Below are positions 35,526-45,013 of a stretch of 64,000 bases of DNA, one piece after another. Numbering within the stretch: position 1 is the stretch's first letter; each line of letters opens with the position of its first letter. Below the pieces are notes generated by a model. That model did not search any database. It was not told the origin of the DNA and was given only the letters and a program-made list of their open reading frames with translations. The DNA comes from an uncultured Rhodobacterales bacterium (lineage in GTDB: Bacteria; Pseudomonadota; Alphaproteobacteria; Rhodobacterales; Rhodobacteraceae). The stretch is from assembly GCA_903845215.1 (NCBI GenBank), contig CAIMWI010000006.1, forward strand, positions 48,704 through 112,703, read 5' to 3'. The position numbers and the translations under genes were made by a program.

Positions 35526-36938
35526 TCACAGCAGCGGCGGGCGTTGGTTGGGCCAATCGGTCGCGTTGTGCCATGCCTGCCCCAAGGCAAGTATCGCACC
35601 ATCGCCTCCTACGCGTCCGGCAAGTTGCATTCCCATCGGCAAGCCGTTTGCTCCAAAGCCCACCGGCACTGACAGCGTGGGCAAACCGATGAGCCCTGCA
35701 GGGATCACCACCTCCATCCAGCGGTGATAGGTGTCCATATCGCGCGCCCCAATCGCCTGCGGCCAGCGCCATTCTACCGGAAATGGCCAGACCTGTGCTG
35801 TGGGCAGGGCGATTGCGTCATAGGTGTCAAACAGCCGAGACGCGGTAGCATACCAAGCCGAGCGGATCACACTCGCCTCATACACCGTCTGTGCGGACAG
35901 GTTTAGGCCCTGCTCAATTTCCCACAGGGTTTCGGGCTTGATCTGGGCGCGCTTGGCGGGGTCGGCGTAAAGGGCGCGAAAGCCGTTGGCGTTCATCATG
36001 GCGCGCAAGGTGACCCAAGCCTGCCACATCTGCTCGGCCGGAAAAGGCGGAGCGATGGGGTCGACAATCGCCCCCATCTCTTCCATCTGGCGCAGGGCTG
36101 CTTGGCACAGCTCCAAAATCCCCGGTTCGGTGGCATAGGCCCCACCCCAATCGGCGGCCCAAGCGATGCGCTTGCCTTTCAGGCTTGCACCCTGCAAGGC
36201 CGCGACATAGTCGCCCGCCGCACGATCAAAGGGCACGGCAGGATTAGGCCCCGCCTGCACCTGCAACAGATTCGCCACATCCTCAATCGTGCGCCCCATT
36301 GGCCCTTCTGTCGACATGGTCGACAGATAGGTATCGCCCTGTGCATCCGCCGGAACCAAACCCCAACTCGGCCGTAAGCCGTACACATTGCAAAAGGCCG
36401 CCGGATTGCGCAGGCTGCCCATCATATCCGACCCATCCGCCACAGGCACGATCCGCGCCGCCAGCGCCGCCGCAGCCCCGCCTGACGACCCACCCGGCGT
36501 GCGGGTAAGATCGTAAGGGTTGCGTGTGGCCCCAAAGACAGGGTTGAACGTATGGCTGCCATGGCCCCATTCGGGCGAATTGCTTTTGCCGATAAAAATC
36601 GCCCCGGCCCTGCGCATCCTTGCGGCCAAAAGGTCATCTTGCTCTGGGATAAAATTCTCAAACAGCGGTGATCCAAAAGTGGTCCGCAATCCCTTGGTCG
36701 CACACAAATCTTTCACCGCAAACGGCATCCCGTGCAACCACCCCATTGGGGCCACATCATCCGCCAGCCGCGCCTCGGCCATCAATTCATCAGGGTCACG
36801 CAACGACACCAAAGCATTCAACGCCGGATTGAAGGCAGAAATCCGCGCCAGATAGGCCGCCATCACCTCTGACGGGGCCACCTGCCGCGCAGCGATCAAA
36901 CGCGCCAACTCTGATGCTGAAATCTGCCAAAGATCCAT
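35526..36938 (-). CDS. Amidase signature-family hydrolase
   Basis: A 470-residue amidase with the Ser-cisSer-Lys triad visible: Lys76 (AVKDL), cis-Ser151 (GGSSGG) and nucleophile Ser175 (DGSDMMGSLR). It hydrolyses an amide of unknown identity. ATG 36938 is chosen; TTG 36953 is five codons upstream. A second amidase gene flanks the other side of the pot operon; the two differ clearly in sequence. It is followed 11 bp later by waaA. Two hairpins separate it from potD, so it may be transcribed separately. Confidence 0.88.
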   Translation of the reverse strand: MDLWQISASELARLIAARQVAPSEVMAAYLARISAFNPALNALVSLRDPDELMAEARLADDVAPMGWLHGMPFAVKDLCATKGLRTTFGSPLFENFIPEQDDLLAARMRRAGAIFIGKSNSPEWGHGSHTFNPVFGATRNPYDLTRTPGGSSGGAAAALAARIVPVADGSDMMGSLRNPAAFCNVYGLRPSWGLVPADAQGDTYLSTMSTEGPMGRTIEDVANLLQVQAGPNPAVPFDRAAGDYVAALQGASLKGKRIAWAADWGGAYATEPGILELCQAALRQMEEMGAIVDPIAPPFPAEQMWQAWVTLRAMMNANGFRALYADPAKRAQIKPETLWEIEQGLNLSAQTVYEASVIRSAWYATASRLFDTYDAIALPTAQVWPFPVEWRWPQAIGARDMDTYHRWMEVVIPAGLIGLPTLSVPVGFGANGLPMGMQLAGRVGGDGAILALGQAWHNATDWPNQRPPLL

Positions 36939-36971
36939 TTGCACTTTGCCCAAATACTCTCGAAGGGGAGT

Positions 36972-36999
36972 GTGAGGGGGGCTGACAAGCCCCCCTCAC
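36972..36999. terminator. Hairpin upstream of the amidase gene
   Basis: A perfect 12-bp stem: GTGAGGGGGGCT (36972-36983) with AGCCCCCCTCAC (36988-36999) around a GACA loop. With the second hairpin next to it, it forms the 3' end of the potD message on the minus strand. There is no T tract. Confidence 0.7.
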
Positions 37000-37010
37000 G
37001 CGTCAGGGGT

Positions 37011-37036
37011 GCGGGGAGGGGCAAGACCCTCCCCGC
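37011..37036. terminator. Second hairpin, directly after potD
   Basis: GCGGGGAGGG (37011-37020) pairs with CCCTCCCCGC (37027-37036) around a 6-base loop, nine bases after the potD stop. Two stable hairpins in tandem suggest a strong transcript end or an RNA-stabilising 3' structure. Confidence 0.7.
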
Positions 37037-37045
37037 CTTTGGCGC

Positions 37046-38071
37046 TTACTTTTGCAGTTCGGTCCAGATCGCAGTGATATATTCTTGCGCTTTGCCGGTG
37101 CAGGTGGGCAAGAAAACGCCCTTGTCCTTGAACTCTGCGGGGATCACGATCTCGGGCGCGTCCTTCATATCGGCGGGCATGAACTCTTCCGAACCGGCAA
37201 TGCCATTGGCATAACGGGCAAAGGACGAGATCAGGGCGGCGTTCTCTGGCATCGCGATAAAGTCTAGGAATTTATAGGCTTCCTCGACGTTCTTTGCATC
37301 CGTCAACAGGGCCACCTGGTCCATCCAGATCGGGAAGCCTTCTTTGGGATAGCCGTATTTCACATCCGGATTGGCCAGACGCACGCGGAACATAGCACCG
37401 TTCCAGTACTCTGAGGCGACGACGTCATTGTTCGTCATCTTTTCGGTCATCCCGTAGTCCATCGAAATCCACTTCGGCTTGGCTTCCAACAGCTTGTCAC
37501 GCACCTTTTTCATCAAGTCTGCGTCGTCCGAGCAAGGCTTGCCACCCATATACATGGTCGCAAGTGCCAGCACTTCACCCATTTCCGGCGTCACATTGAC
37601 CTTGCCCACCAATTCCGGCGGCGGATCCATGAAAATGGCCGACGTGTTGATATCGCCCGAATAAACTGTTTGGTTCACAGCAACACCGGTGGTGCCCCAC
37701 TGCCACGGAACCGTAAACTTACGGCCGGGGTCGTAATCGACATTCATCCATTCCGGCGCGATGTTTTTGTGGTTGGGGATCTTGGACAAGTCCAGCTCTT
37801 GGATCAGGCCTTTTTCGACAAAAATCTGAATGAAGCTGGCCGAGGGGACGACCAAGTCAAACCCCGACCCGCCGGCTTCCACCTTGGCCAGTGCGGTGTC
37901 GTTGCTGTCATAATCGGTGACAGTCACTTTGATGCCAGTTTCGGCTTCAAACTTCTTCAGAAGTTCGGGGCTGGTATAGTCACCCCAGTTGTACAGCTGC
38001 AATTCGCCAGCGGCCTGCGCCATACCAGCGGTGGCCAAAAGCAGGGCCACGGTGGACATCAGTTTTTTCAT
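37046..38071 (-). CDS. potD: Polyamine ABC transporter substrate-binding protein (PotD/PotF type)
   Basis: A 341-residue periplasmic binding protein with a signal peptide (cleavage after AQA, about residue 20). The mature protein begins LQLYNWGDYTSPELLKKFE, the hallmark of PotD/PotF, and VPWQWGTTGVAVN and SEYWNGAMFRVR line the polyamine pocket. It delivers spermidine or putrescine to PotBC. It is the last gene of the potA-B-C-D order, 25 bp after potC. Abundance is suggested by the tandem hairpins at its 3' end. Confidence 0.88.
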   Translation of the reverse strand: MKKLMSTVALLLATAGMAQAAGELQLYNWGDYTSPELLKKFEAETGIKVTVTDYDSNDTALAKVEAGGSGFDLVVPSASFIQIFVEKGLIQELDLSKIPNHKNIAPEWMNVDYDPGRKFTVPWQWGTTGVAVNQTVYSGDINTSAIFMDPPPELVGKVNVTPEMGEVLALATMYMGGKPCSDDADLMKKVRDKLLEAKPKWISMDYGMTEKMTNNDVVASEYWNGAMFRVRLANPDVKYGYPKEGFPIWMDQVALLTDAKNVEEAYKFLDFIAMPENAALISSFARYANGIAGSEEFMPADMKDAPEIVIPAEFKDKGVFLPTCTGKAQEYITAIWTELQK

Positions 38072-38096
38072 GTCAGTCTCCCGGTTGGTTGGTTTG

Positions 38097-38900
38097 TTAG
38101 TCTTTCTTGCGCGTCAGCAAAAAGAACAGCGTCAGCAGCAAAATGGTCAAGGCCAAAAGCACGGTCGAGATCGCGTTGATCTCGGCCGTGACCTGACGGC
38201 GGATCTGGCCCAGCATATAGGTCGGCAAGGTGTCTTGTCCGGCCGATTTCACAAAGACCGTGATCACCACATCATCCAGCGAGGTGACAAAGGCCAGCAT
38301 CATCCCTGCGATGATCCCCGGCAACAGCAAGGGCAGGGTGACAAAGCGAAAGGCTTGCCAAGGGGACGCGTAAAGATCCGCCGCCGCAGTTTCCAGCGTC
38401 ATATCCATGCCTTCCAGCCGTGCGCGGATGGGAAGGTAGGCAAAGGGAATGCAAAAGGCCGAATGGGCTGCGATCAGATACCCCATGCCCGCATAGCCCG
38501 TGGCCTGTTTGATCATGGCAAAAAAGATCAACAACGCCACAGCCGAGACGATTTCCGGTACCATCAGCGGTTGGTTGATCATCACATAGATAAAGGTCTG
38601 ACCGCCAAACGACTTGCGCCGCGTGGTGCCCAAAGCCGCCAGCGTGGCCAAAAAGGTTGATATCACCGCCGCCGAAGCCGCCAGATACAACGAGCGGATC
38701 GTTGCATCCTTGACCGCGTCATTCTCCCAAGCCACCGCGTACCATTGCAGCGAAAAGCCTTCCCAACTGGAAACCGAACGGCCCGCGTTGAACGAATAGA
38801 TCACCAGAATGATAATGGGCAGGTAAAGACCCGCAAAGACCAAGGCCGCGATCGGGTTGAACCCCGGCAAACGTGAGATGACAAAGCCCTTACTGGCCAT
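38097..38900 (-). CDS. potC: Polyamine ABC transporter permease (PotC/PotI type)
   Basis: A 267-residue membrane protein with six predicted helices and the EAA-type loop (LETAAADLYASPWQAFRFVTLPLLLPGI) that contacts the ATPase. It forms the channel with PotB. ATG 38900 sits inside the end of potB (11-bp overlap), so it is translationally linked. The frame runs ten codons further upstream inside potB, but that is not conserved. Confidence 0.88.
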   Translation of the reverse strand: MASKGFVISRLPGFNPIAALVFAGLYLPIIILVIYSFNAGRSVSSWEGFSLQWYAVAWENDAVKDATIRSLYLAASAAVISTFLATLAALGTTRRKSFGGQTFIYVMINQPLMVPEIVSAVALLIFFAMIKQATGYAGMGYLIAAHSAFCIPFAYLPIRARLEGMDMTLETAAADLYASPWQAFRFVTLPLLLPGIIAGMMLAFVTSLDDVVITVFVKSAGQDTLPTYMLGQIRRQVTAEINAISTVLLALTILLLTLFFLLTRKKD

Positions 38901-39801
38901 GGCGCGTCTCCCGATTGGCATAGCGCACATAGACCAGCAAAGCCCCCGTGACGATGATCAGCAGCGTCACCGATAAAGACGCGCCCAACGGCCAATTGCG
39001 CCCTTGGCCAAACTGCAATTCGATAAAGTTGCCAATCATCATATTCTTGCCCCCCCCCAGCAAACGCGGGGTGACATAGGCCCCCAGCGAAGGCACAAAG
39101 ACCAGAATAGACCCGGCAATGATCCCCGGTTTCACGATAGGTATAATCACCCGCCGCAAGACCTGCCACGGATTGGCGTAAAGATCATAGGCCGCCTCCA
39201 GCAGGCGCATATCGAAACGGTCAAGCGAGGCAAACAGCGGCAGCACCATCAAGGGCAGGTAGACATAGGTCATACCGATAAAGACCGCCGTGTCGGTATA
39301 GATCATCTCGAAGGGTTGGCTTATGATCTGCAGCTTCAGCAAGACGGTGTTCAGCAGGCCTTCCTTGCGGATGATCTCTGTGATGGCAAAGGTGCGGATC
39401 AACAGGTTGGTCCAAAAGGGAATGGTGATCAAAAACAACCACATCGCCCGCGCCTTGGGCGGCCTTGTGGCGATGAACCACGCTGTTGGAAAGCCTACGA
39501 CAAAGGCAAATACCGTGGTCAGCACCGACAGTTTCACCGAGCGCCAAAAGATCGTCAGGTTGGCATCCGCCCAAGCCAGCGTGCCGTCAAAGATGTCTTT
39601 GGTGAACAATATCCCTTGCCATGCTTCCAGCGAAAAGCCCCAAGCGACATTGCCATATTCGCCCGCAGGCATGAAGGAATAAGCCACCACAATGGCCAAA
39701 GGCCCAATCGCCGCCAGCGTCAGCACGACCAGCGCAGGGGCTGACAAAAGCCAGCCGTTGCGGGCAGATCTTGTGACTTCGGCCTGTTCTGCGGGGCTCA
39801 T
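38890..39801 (-). CDS. potB: Polyamine ABC transporter permease (PotB/PotH type)
   Basis: A 303-residue permease with six helices, an N-terminal cytoplasmic start ([17 protein letters not shown]) and the EAA loop LLEAAYDLYANPWQVLRRVIIPIVKPGI. ATG 39801 shares a base with the potA stop (TGATG). A run of nine C on the plus strand (39050-39058) encodes a Gly-Gly-Gly stretch and could slip. It pairs with PotC. Confidence 0.88.
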   Translation of the reverse strand: MSPAEQAEVTRSARNGWLLSAPALVVLTLAAIGPLAIVVAYSFMPAGEYGNVAWGFSLEAWQGILFTKDIFDGTLAWADANLTIFWRSVKLSVLTTVFAFVVGFPTAWFIATRPPKARAMWLFLITIPFWTNLLIRTFAITEIIRKEGLLNTVLLKLQIISQPFEMIYTDTAVFIGMTYVYLPLMVLPLFASLDRFDMRLLEAAYDLYANPWQVLRRVIIPIVKPGIIAGSILVFVPSLGAYVTPRLLGGGKNMMIGNFIELQFGQGRNWPLGASLSVTLLIIVTGALLVYVRYANRETRHGQ

Positions 39802-40865
39802 CAATCCTCCAGCACTTGGATGGCTTCGGGCACAAAGCGCAGGCCAACCGATTGGCCAAGGCCCAAGCCCGCATCGCCCGTGGCGGGGCTTTGCAGGCGC
39901 GCCACCACCTCGGTGCCGTCTGACAGGGCCAGATGGCAATGGGTGTCGGTGCCGAAATAGACAAGATTGGTGATCGTGGCGGGGATTGCATCGGCCTCAC
40001 CCACCGCAGCAAGGCGCACCTGTTCGGGGCGTACCGTCAGCGTCACACGGGCGGATTTCGCGGCGGGGGCCGCGATAAGGGCGCCGCAATCCAACCGGTA
40101 GCGATCCCCCTCGCGCGTGGCGGGCAAGAAGTTCGACTCGCCGATGAACGACGCAACAAAGCGGTTGACGGGATGGTTGTAGATGTCTTTGGGCGTGCCC
40201 ACTTGCTGCAATTTGCCCGCGCTCATCACACCGATGCGGTCAGACATGGTCAAGGCCTCTTCCTGATCATGGGTGACAAAGATAAAAGTGATGCCGGTTT
40301 CCAACTGCAACCGCTTGAGTTCAATCTGCATTTCCTTGCGCAGCTTTAGGTCAAGGGCAGACAGCGGCTCGTCCAGCAACAAAACCTTGGGCGCAGGGGC
40401 CAGCGCGCGGGCCAAGGCCACGCGCTGTTGTTGGCCGCCCGAAAGCTGGCTGGTCTTGCGACCTGCCAGTGCTTCCAGCTTGACCAAGGCCAGCATCCGC
40501 GCTGTGGTGGCGGCCACCTCGGCCTTGGGCCGGCCAAGCATTTGCAAGCCAAAGCCGACGTTTTCAGCCACCGTCAGATGCGGAAACAGCGCATAGCTTT
40601 GAAACACCGTGTTCACCGGCCGCTTGTTGGGCGGCAGGGTGGTGATATCGGCCCCTTCCAGCAAAATCGCCCCGCCCGAGGGCATTTCAAACCCCGCAAT
40701 CAGACGCAGCAGCGTGGTCTTGCCACAGCCTGATGGGCCAAGCAGGGTAAAGAACTCTCCCGTTCGGATATTGACCGAAACGTCATCCAAGGCCCGTACC
40801 GCCGTATCGCCTTGGCCAAAGGCCTTGACGACATGGCGGGCTTCAACGGCGATGCTGTCTGTCAC
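39801..40865 (-). CDS. potA: Polyamine ABC transporter ATP-binding protein (PotA type)
   Basis: A 354-residue ATPase with Walker A GPSGCGKT, the Q-loop region [12 protein letters not shown], signature [15 protein letters not shown], Walker [12 protein letters not shown] and the H-loop VTHDQEEA, followed by a C-terminal TOBE-type domain (about 280-354). The start GTG 40865 is supported by AGGAG eight bases upstream; ATG 40892 has no ribosome-binding site. It is the first gene of the pot cluster and lies 69 bp after the second amidase gene. Confidence 0.88.
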   Translation of the reverse strand: MTDSIAVEARHVVKAFGQGDTAVRALDDVSVNIRTGEFFTLLGPSGCGKTTLLRLIAGFEMPSGGAILLEGADITTLPPNKRPVNTVFQSYALFPHLTVAENVGFGLQMLGRPKAEVAATTARMLALVKLEALAGRKTSQLSGGQQQRVALARALAPAPKVLLLDEPLSALDLKLRKEMQIELKRLQLETGITFIFVTHDQEEALTMSDRIGVMSAGKLQQVGTPKDIYNHPVNRFVASFIGESNFLPATREGDRYRLDCGALIAAPAAKSARVTLTVRPEQVRLAAVGEADAIPATITNLVYFGTDTHCHLALSDGTEVVARLQSPATGDAGLGLGQSVGLRFVPEAIQVLED

Positions 40866-40934
40866 CGCGCACTCCTGCGTTGTTTTGATCATATTGCGCA
40901 GCGCCGCGCAGGGCTTGCAAATGGTTTTTTGCCC

Positions 40935-42365
40935 TCATGCGCAAACGGCGGGGCGCAGGTGCGCCCAAGGCGCTGCCGCCTCTAACTCGGCACAAAGGGC
41001 GATTAATTCTTCATCATTGCCGTAAGGGGCGGCCAGATGCACCCCGATGGGCAGCCCGTTTTGCGACATGCCCAAGGGCACCGAAGCCGCCGGTTGGCCC
41101 GAGGCGTTGAAGATCGCGCAGAAGGGCGAATAGGCGAAAACCCCGTCTGGCCCGATGCGGTAGGCCAGATAATCCTCGGTATCATGCGCAAAGCGCCCGA
41201 CTTTGGCGGGGGGTTCTGACAGCGTGGCCGACACAAGAATGTCAAACTCTGAAAAAGCCGCCGCCATCTGGCGGCCAAAGGCGTGAATTTCGCCCACAGC
41301 TTCCAAATAGCGCAGCGGCGACAGGGTTTCCGCCAGCACCGTTGCCCCACGGCTGACGCCTTCCACCAGATCGCCCGTCATGGCGCGCCCCTTCAAGCCG
41401 TGGCGCACCGACAAGGCGGTGCCCACCGCGACAATATCGGTCCAAGCCCGCATCATCATCGGCACATCGGCCTTGGGCACGGCGGGGGTGACATGGTGGC
41501 CCAAACTTTCCATCAAACGCCCGGTATCCCGCACCGCCTGTGCCACCTCGGGGTGGATGGCCGTGCCGGTAAAGGTTGTATCGCACAGCCCGATCCGCAG
41601 GCGGCGCGGCGGGCGGCTGATGGCATCGGCGTGGCTTTTCAGCAGGGGCGGGGCCACATAGGGCGCGCCCAGATCGGGGCCAGCGCAAGCATCCAGCATC
41701 GTGGCCGTATCGCGCACCGAGCGTGTTAGGAACCCGTCAATCGACATCCCCGCCCAGCCTTCGCCCGCATAGGGCCCGTCCGGCAGCCGTGCGCGGGTGG
41801 ATTTAAAGCCGAACAGCCCGCAAGACGAGGCCGGTATCCGCACCGACCCACCGCCGTCTGACCCATGGGCAAGGGGCACAATCCCCGCCGCCACCACCGA
41901 CCCCGCCCCACCCGACGACCCGCCCGAGGTGTGATCCAACCCCCAAGGGTTGCGCGTTGGCCCGCCATAAACCGCACTTTCCGTCGCAGCCCCGATCCCA
42001 CTTTCGGGGCTGGTGGTGCGGCCAAAGGTCACCACCCCCGTGGCGCGGATGCGTTCAAAGATCGACGAGTTGCGCCTGTATGTCGTGTTGGCAAAGAGCC
42101 GAGAGCCGTTGTGCGAAGGGAAATCCACCGCCTCGCAGCCCAGATCTTTCAGCAAGAACGGCAGGCCGCGAAAGGGGCCGTGCGGCAGGCCTTGGGCGAT
42201 GGAACGGCGGGCGGTGTCTTCTTGCATCAAAACCACCGCATTCAGCGCAGGGTTTACCGCCGCCACCTTTGCAAGGGCTGCGTCTAACAGCTCGGTCGGC
42301 GTCACCTCGCCCTTGGCCACCATGCCTGCCAATGCCGTTGCATCTTGTGCCAGAAAATCCACCAT
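40935..42365 (-). CDS. Amidase signature-family hydrolase (second copy)
   Basis: A 476-residue amidase with Lys73 (LLKDL), cis-Ser150 (SGGSSGG) and nucleophile Ser174 (DGGGSVRIP). The closing [25 protein letters not shown] is typical. It sits 69 bp upstream of potA on the same strand and could be cotranscribed with it, so an amide or N-acylated amine connected to polyamine use is a plausible substrate. Distinct in sequence from the other amidase at 35.5 kb. Confidence 0.88.
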   Translation of the reverse strand: MVDFLAQDATALAGMVAKGEVTPTELLDAALAKVAAVNPALNAVVLMQEDTARRSIAQGLPHGPFRGLPFLLKDLGCEAVDFPSHNGSRLFANTTYRRNSSIFERIRATGVVTFGRTTSPESGIGAATESAVYGGPTRNPWGLDHTSGGSSGGAGSVVAAGIVPLAHGSDGGGSVRIPASSCGLFGFKSTRARLPDGPYAGEGWAGMSIDGFLTRSVRDTATMLDACAGPDLGAPYVAPPLLKSHADAISRPPRRLRIGLCDTTFTGTAIHPEVAQAVRDTGRLMESLGHHVTPAVPKADVPMMMRAWTDIVAVGTALSVRHGLKGRAMTGDLVEGVSRGATVLAETLSPLRYLEAVGEIHAFGRQMAAAFSEFDILVSATLSEPPAKVGRFAHDTEDYLAYRIGPDGVFAYSPFCAIFNASGQPAASVPLGMSQNGLPIGVHLAAPYGNDEELIALCAELEAAAPWAHLRPAVCA

Positions 42366-42469
42366 GACAAACCTCGCCCTATGCTGCGCCTAGGTGCCAT
42401 GCTGGCGTCAGCGCCAGCACCCGTCCGTTTCGCTTGCGCCGCGATCATGTCGCATTCGGCGCAAGCGGG

Positions 42470-42784
42470 TCAGTTTGCGGGCGGCTTAACGGCAATCTCT
42501 TGCCAGAACTTGCCATCTGCCCCGAAGATCAAAATTCGGTTGTCGGTTGTCACCACTGCCACCCAGCCCGTCCCCAGCGTCACCGCCGAAGGGGTGGCCC
42601 CCGCAGGCATATCCAAGCTTGTCGGGGCCACCGGATGCGTACCGGGCATCGGCAAGCGGGTGACAAGCAGCCAAACCACCGTTAAGACCCCCCCAATCAG
42701 GCTGAGCGTGAGGGTCATCACCAGCCATTTCAGCCATTGCAGCGCAGGCGGCAAGGGTGTGTCATCCTCTGGAGGTTCGGCCAT
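42470..42784 (-). CDS. DUF6476 family membrane protein
   Basis: A 104-residue protein with one transmembrane helix (about residues 17-40, LKWLVMTLTLSLIGGVLTVVWLLV) and a small extracytoplasmic part ending WVAVVTTDNRILIFGADGKFWQEI. It matches the Rhodobacterales DUF6476 family; function unknown. AAGGA precedes ATG 42784. Its start codon overlaps, on the opposite strand, the start of the rluA-type gene within one CCATGG. Confidence 0.8.
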   Translation of the reverse strand: MAEPPEDDTPLPPALQWLKWLVMTLTLSLIGGVLTVVWLLVTRLPMPGTHPVAPTSLDMPAGATPSAVTLGTGWVAVVTTDNRILIFGADGKFWQEIAVKPPAN

Positions 42785-43841
42785 GGTGTTTCCTTTTATC
42801 CCCGATGATTTGGCAGATGATGAGGCGATCTTTATCACCATCCCTGACTTTGCGCCCGCCCGCCTTGATAAGGCCCTTGCCGTGCTTGTGCCAGAGGGCG
42901 CGGCCCTGTCGCGCAGCCGTCTGGCGCGGATGATCGATGAAGGCGCTGTCAGCCGCGACGGGGTGCCTGTCACCGACGGCAAGGCCAAGGTGATCGAGGG
43001 CGAGGTTTACCGCATTCAGCTTGACCCGCCTGAACCCGTTGAAACCCTGCCCGAAGACATCCCCCTGACGGTGATCTGGGAGGACGGCGACCTGATCGTG
43101 ATCGATAAGCCCGCCGGCATGGTCGTTCACCCCGCCCCGGGCAGCCCGCGCGGCACGTTGGTCAACGCCCTGCTGCACCATTGCGGCGACACATTGTCCG
43201 GCATCGGCGGTGAACGCCGCCCCGGCATCGTGCACCGCATCGACAAGGACACCACCGGCCTGTTGGTCGTGGCCAAATCCGACCGCGCCCACCATGGGCT
43301 GGCGCGCCAGTTCGAAGACCACTCGGTCGCGCGGCGCTATCTGGCTGTGGTGCACGGTACCCCCGCCGCATCGGACCCGCGCCTGCGCGGCTTGCGCGGT
43401 ATCACCATGGAGGCGGGCGGGATCTTGCGCATCGCCACCGAACTGGCCCGCCACAAAACCGACCGCCAGCGCCAAGCCGTGGTCTGGGACGGCGCGGGCC
43501 GCCATGCTGTCACCCGCGCCCGCGTGATGGAGGATTTTTCGGGCGGTGCGTCCTTGCTGGAATGCTGGTTGGAGACAGGCCGCACCCATCAGATCCGCGT
43601 GCATATGACCTATGCGGGCCATGGCCTGTTAGGCGATGCCACTTATGGCGGCACGCGGCGATTGGCCCCCAAGGTGTTTGGCCCCGAAGCGGCCGAGTTT
43701 GCCAACACCTTCCCCCGCCAAGCCCTACACGCCGCAACTTTGGGGTTTGAGCATCCGGTGACGGGGGAAAACCTGTCCTTTTCGTCTGCGCTTCCCGCTG
43801 ACCTGTCCGCTTTGCTGACAGCGCTGCGGGGGGCGGCCTAG
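42783..43841 (+). CDS. RluA-family rRNA pseudouridine synthase (RluD-like)
   Basis: A 352-residue enzyme with an N-terminal S4 RNA-binding domain (about 24-90, RLDKALAVLVP) and a catalytic domain with Asp154 in HRIDKDTTGLLVVAK. It converts uridines to pseudouridine in 23S rRNA; RluD and RluA-type targets cannot be separated here. ATG 42783 has GGAGG seven bases upstream, and that ribosome-binding site lies inside the divergent DUF6476 gene. It ends about 200 bp before rpoH. Confidence 0.9.
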   Translation: MVFPFIPDDLADDEAIFITIPDFAPARLDKALAVLVPEGAALSRSRLARMIDEGAVSRDGVPVTDGKAKVIEGEVYRIQLDPPEPVETLPEDIPLTVIWEDGDLIVIDKPAGMVVHPAPGSPRGTLVNALLHHCGDTLSGIGGERRPGIVHRIDKDTTGLLVVAKSDRAHHGLARQFEDHSVARRYLAVVHGTPAASDPRLRGLRGITMEAGGILRIATELARHKTDRQRQAVVWDGAGRHAVTRARVMEDFSGGASLLECWLETGRTHQIRVHMTYAGHGLLGDATYGGTRRLAPKVFGPEAAEFANTFPRQALHAATLGFEHPVTGENLSFSSALPADLSALLTALRGAA

Positions 43842-43953
43842 GGCCTGTGCCGCGACGTTTTTGCGCAAATAGCGCCGAAAACACCTTCATCGGGCGTTAA
43901 CATCTTTGTGATGAGATCGTTCGCGCCCGGCACGACTTAGATCAGGGCGGGGC

Positions 43954-43982
43954 TTGACCCTTTGGGGTAGGCTACCTACCTG
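43954..43982 (+). promoter_or_regulatory. Possible rpoH promoter
   Basis: A -35-like TTGACC lies at 43954-43959. At 17-base spacing the -10 would be TACCTG (43977-43982); at 13 bases it is TACCTA, a spacing that fits a heat-shock-type promoter. The transcript would start 50-60 bases before the rpoH ATG. The rest of the 199-bp gap shows no other feature I can name. Confidence 0.35.
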
Positions 43983-44040
43983 CTGTAACCAAGTTCCGGG
44001 GGCGCAATCGCACCGGAGTTTTCAAAAAAGGGGCGTCTAC

Positions 44041-44937
44041 ATGAGCACCTATGCCAATCTGCCTGCACCCAGCCCCGAACAGGGGCTTAACCGTTATATG
44101 CAGGAAATCCGCAAGTTTCCGCTGCTGGAACCGCAAGAAGAATATATGCTGGCCAAGCGCTGGGTTGATCATCAAGACACCCAAGCAGCCCATAAATTGG
44201 TCACCTCTCACCTGCGACTGGCGGCCAAAATTGCCATGGGCTACCGCGGCTATGGATTGCCGCAGGCCGAGGTGATTTCCGAAGCCAATGTCGGCCTGAT
44301 GCAGGCAGTCAAGCGGTTTGATCCTGAAAAGGGGTTTCGGCTGACGACCTATGCCATGTGGTGGATCCGCGCGTCGATACAGGAATATATCCTGCGGTCT
44401 TGGTCGCTGGTGAAATTGGGCACAACCTCGGCGCAAAAAAAGCTGTTTTTCAACCTGCGCAAGGCCAAGGCCAAGGTTGGCGCGCTAGAGGAAGGCGATC
44501 TGCGGCCGGAAAATCTGGCGATGATTGCCAAAGACTTGGCCGTCAGCGAGGCAGAAGTCACCTCGATGAACCGCCGCTTGTCTGGCGGCGATGCGTCGTT
44601 GAACGCCATGGTTGGTTCGGACGGCGATGGCACAACCCAATGGCAGGATTGGCTGGAAGACGAAGACAGCGATCAGGCCGGTGATTATGCTGAAAAAGAC
44701 GAATTCGACACCCGCCACGCCCTGCTGGTGCAGGCGATGTCCGCGTTAAACGAACGCGAAAAAGATGTGCTGCAAAAGCGCCGTCTGGCTGAAACACCCA
44801 TCACGCTAGAGGAATTGTCGGAAAGCTATAATGTCAGCCGCGAACGCATCCGCCAGATTGAAGTGCGCGCTTTTGAAAAGCTGCAAGCGCGGATGCGCGA
44901 ATTGGCCATAAAAAAAGGCATGGTCGTGCCCGCCTGA
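44041..44937 (+). CDS. rpoH: Heat-shock sigma factor RpoH
   Basis: A 298-residue group III sigma-70 factor. Region 2 (about 45-115) and region 4 (about 220-285, ending [15 protein letters not shown]) are complete, and the diagnostic RpoH box is [13 protein letters not shown]. It directs transcription of chaperone and protease genes after heat or oxidative stress. ATG 44041 is the first in frame with the conserved [13 protein letters not shown]. It lies next to a rluA-type gene and upstream of psd-pssA; a hairpin ends its message. Confidence 0.95.
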   Translation: MSTYANLPAPSPEQGLNRYMQEIRKFPLLEPQEEYMLAKRWVDHQDTQAAHKLVTSHLRLAAKIAMGYRGYGLPQAEVISEANVGLMQAVKRFDPEKGFRLTTYAMWWIRASIQEYILRSWSLVKLGTTSAQKKLFFNLRKAKAKVGALEEGDLRPENLAMIAKDLAVSEAEVTSMNRRLSGGDASLNAMVGSDGDGTTQWQDWLEDEDSDQAGDYAEKDEFDTRHALLVQAMSALNEREKDVLQKRRLAETPITLEELSESYNVSRERIRQIEVRAFEKLQARMRELAIKKGMVVPA

Positions 44938-44939
44938 CA

Positions 44940-44975
44940 CGGGCGGGTGGTCTTGGTTGCAACCTTGCCCGCCCG
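44940..44975. terminator. Hairpin after rpoH
   Basis: CGGGCGGG (44940-44947) pairs with CCCGCCCG (44968-44975); the 20-base loop itself contains the palindrome GGTTGCAACC (44955-44964). It begins three bases after the rpoH stop and 38 bases before psd starts. No T tract. Confidence 0.6.
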
Positions 44976-45013
44976 CGCGTATCACCGCGCCCAACCCAAC
45001 CGAGGAGCGGACC

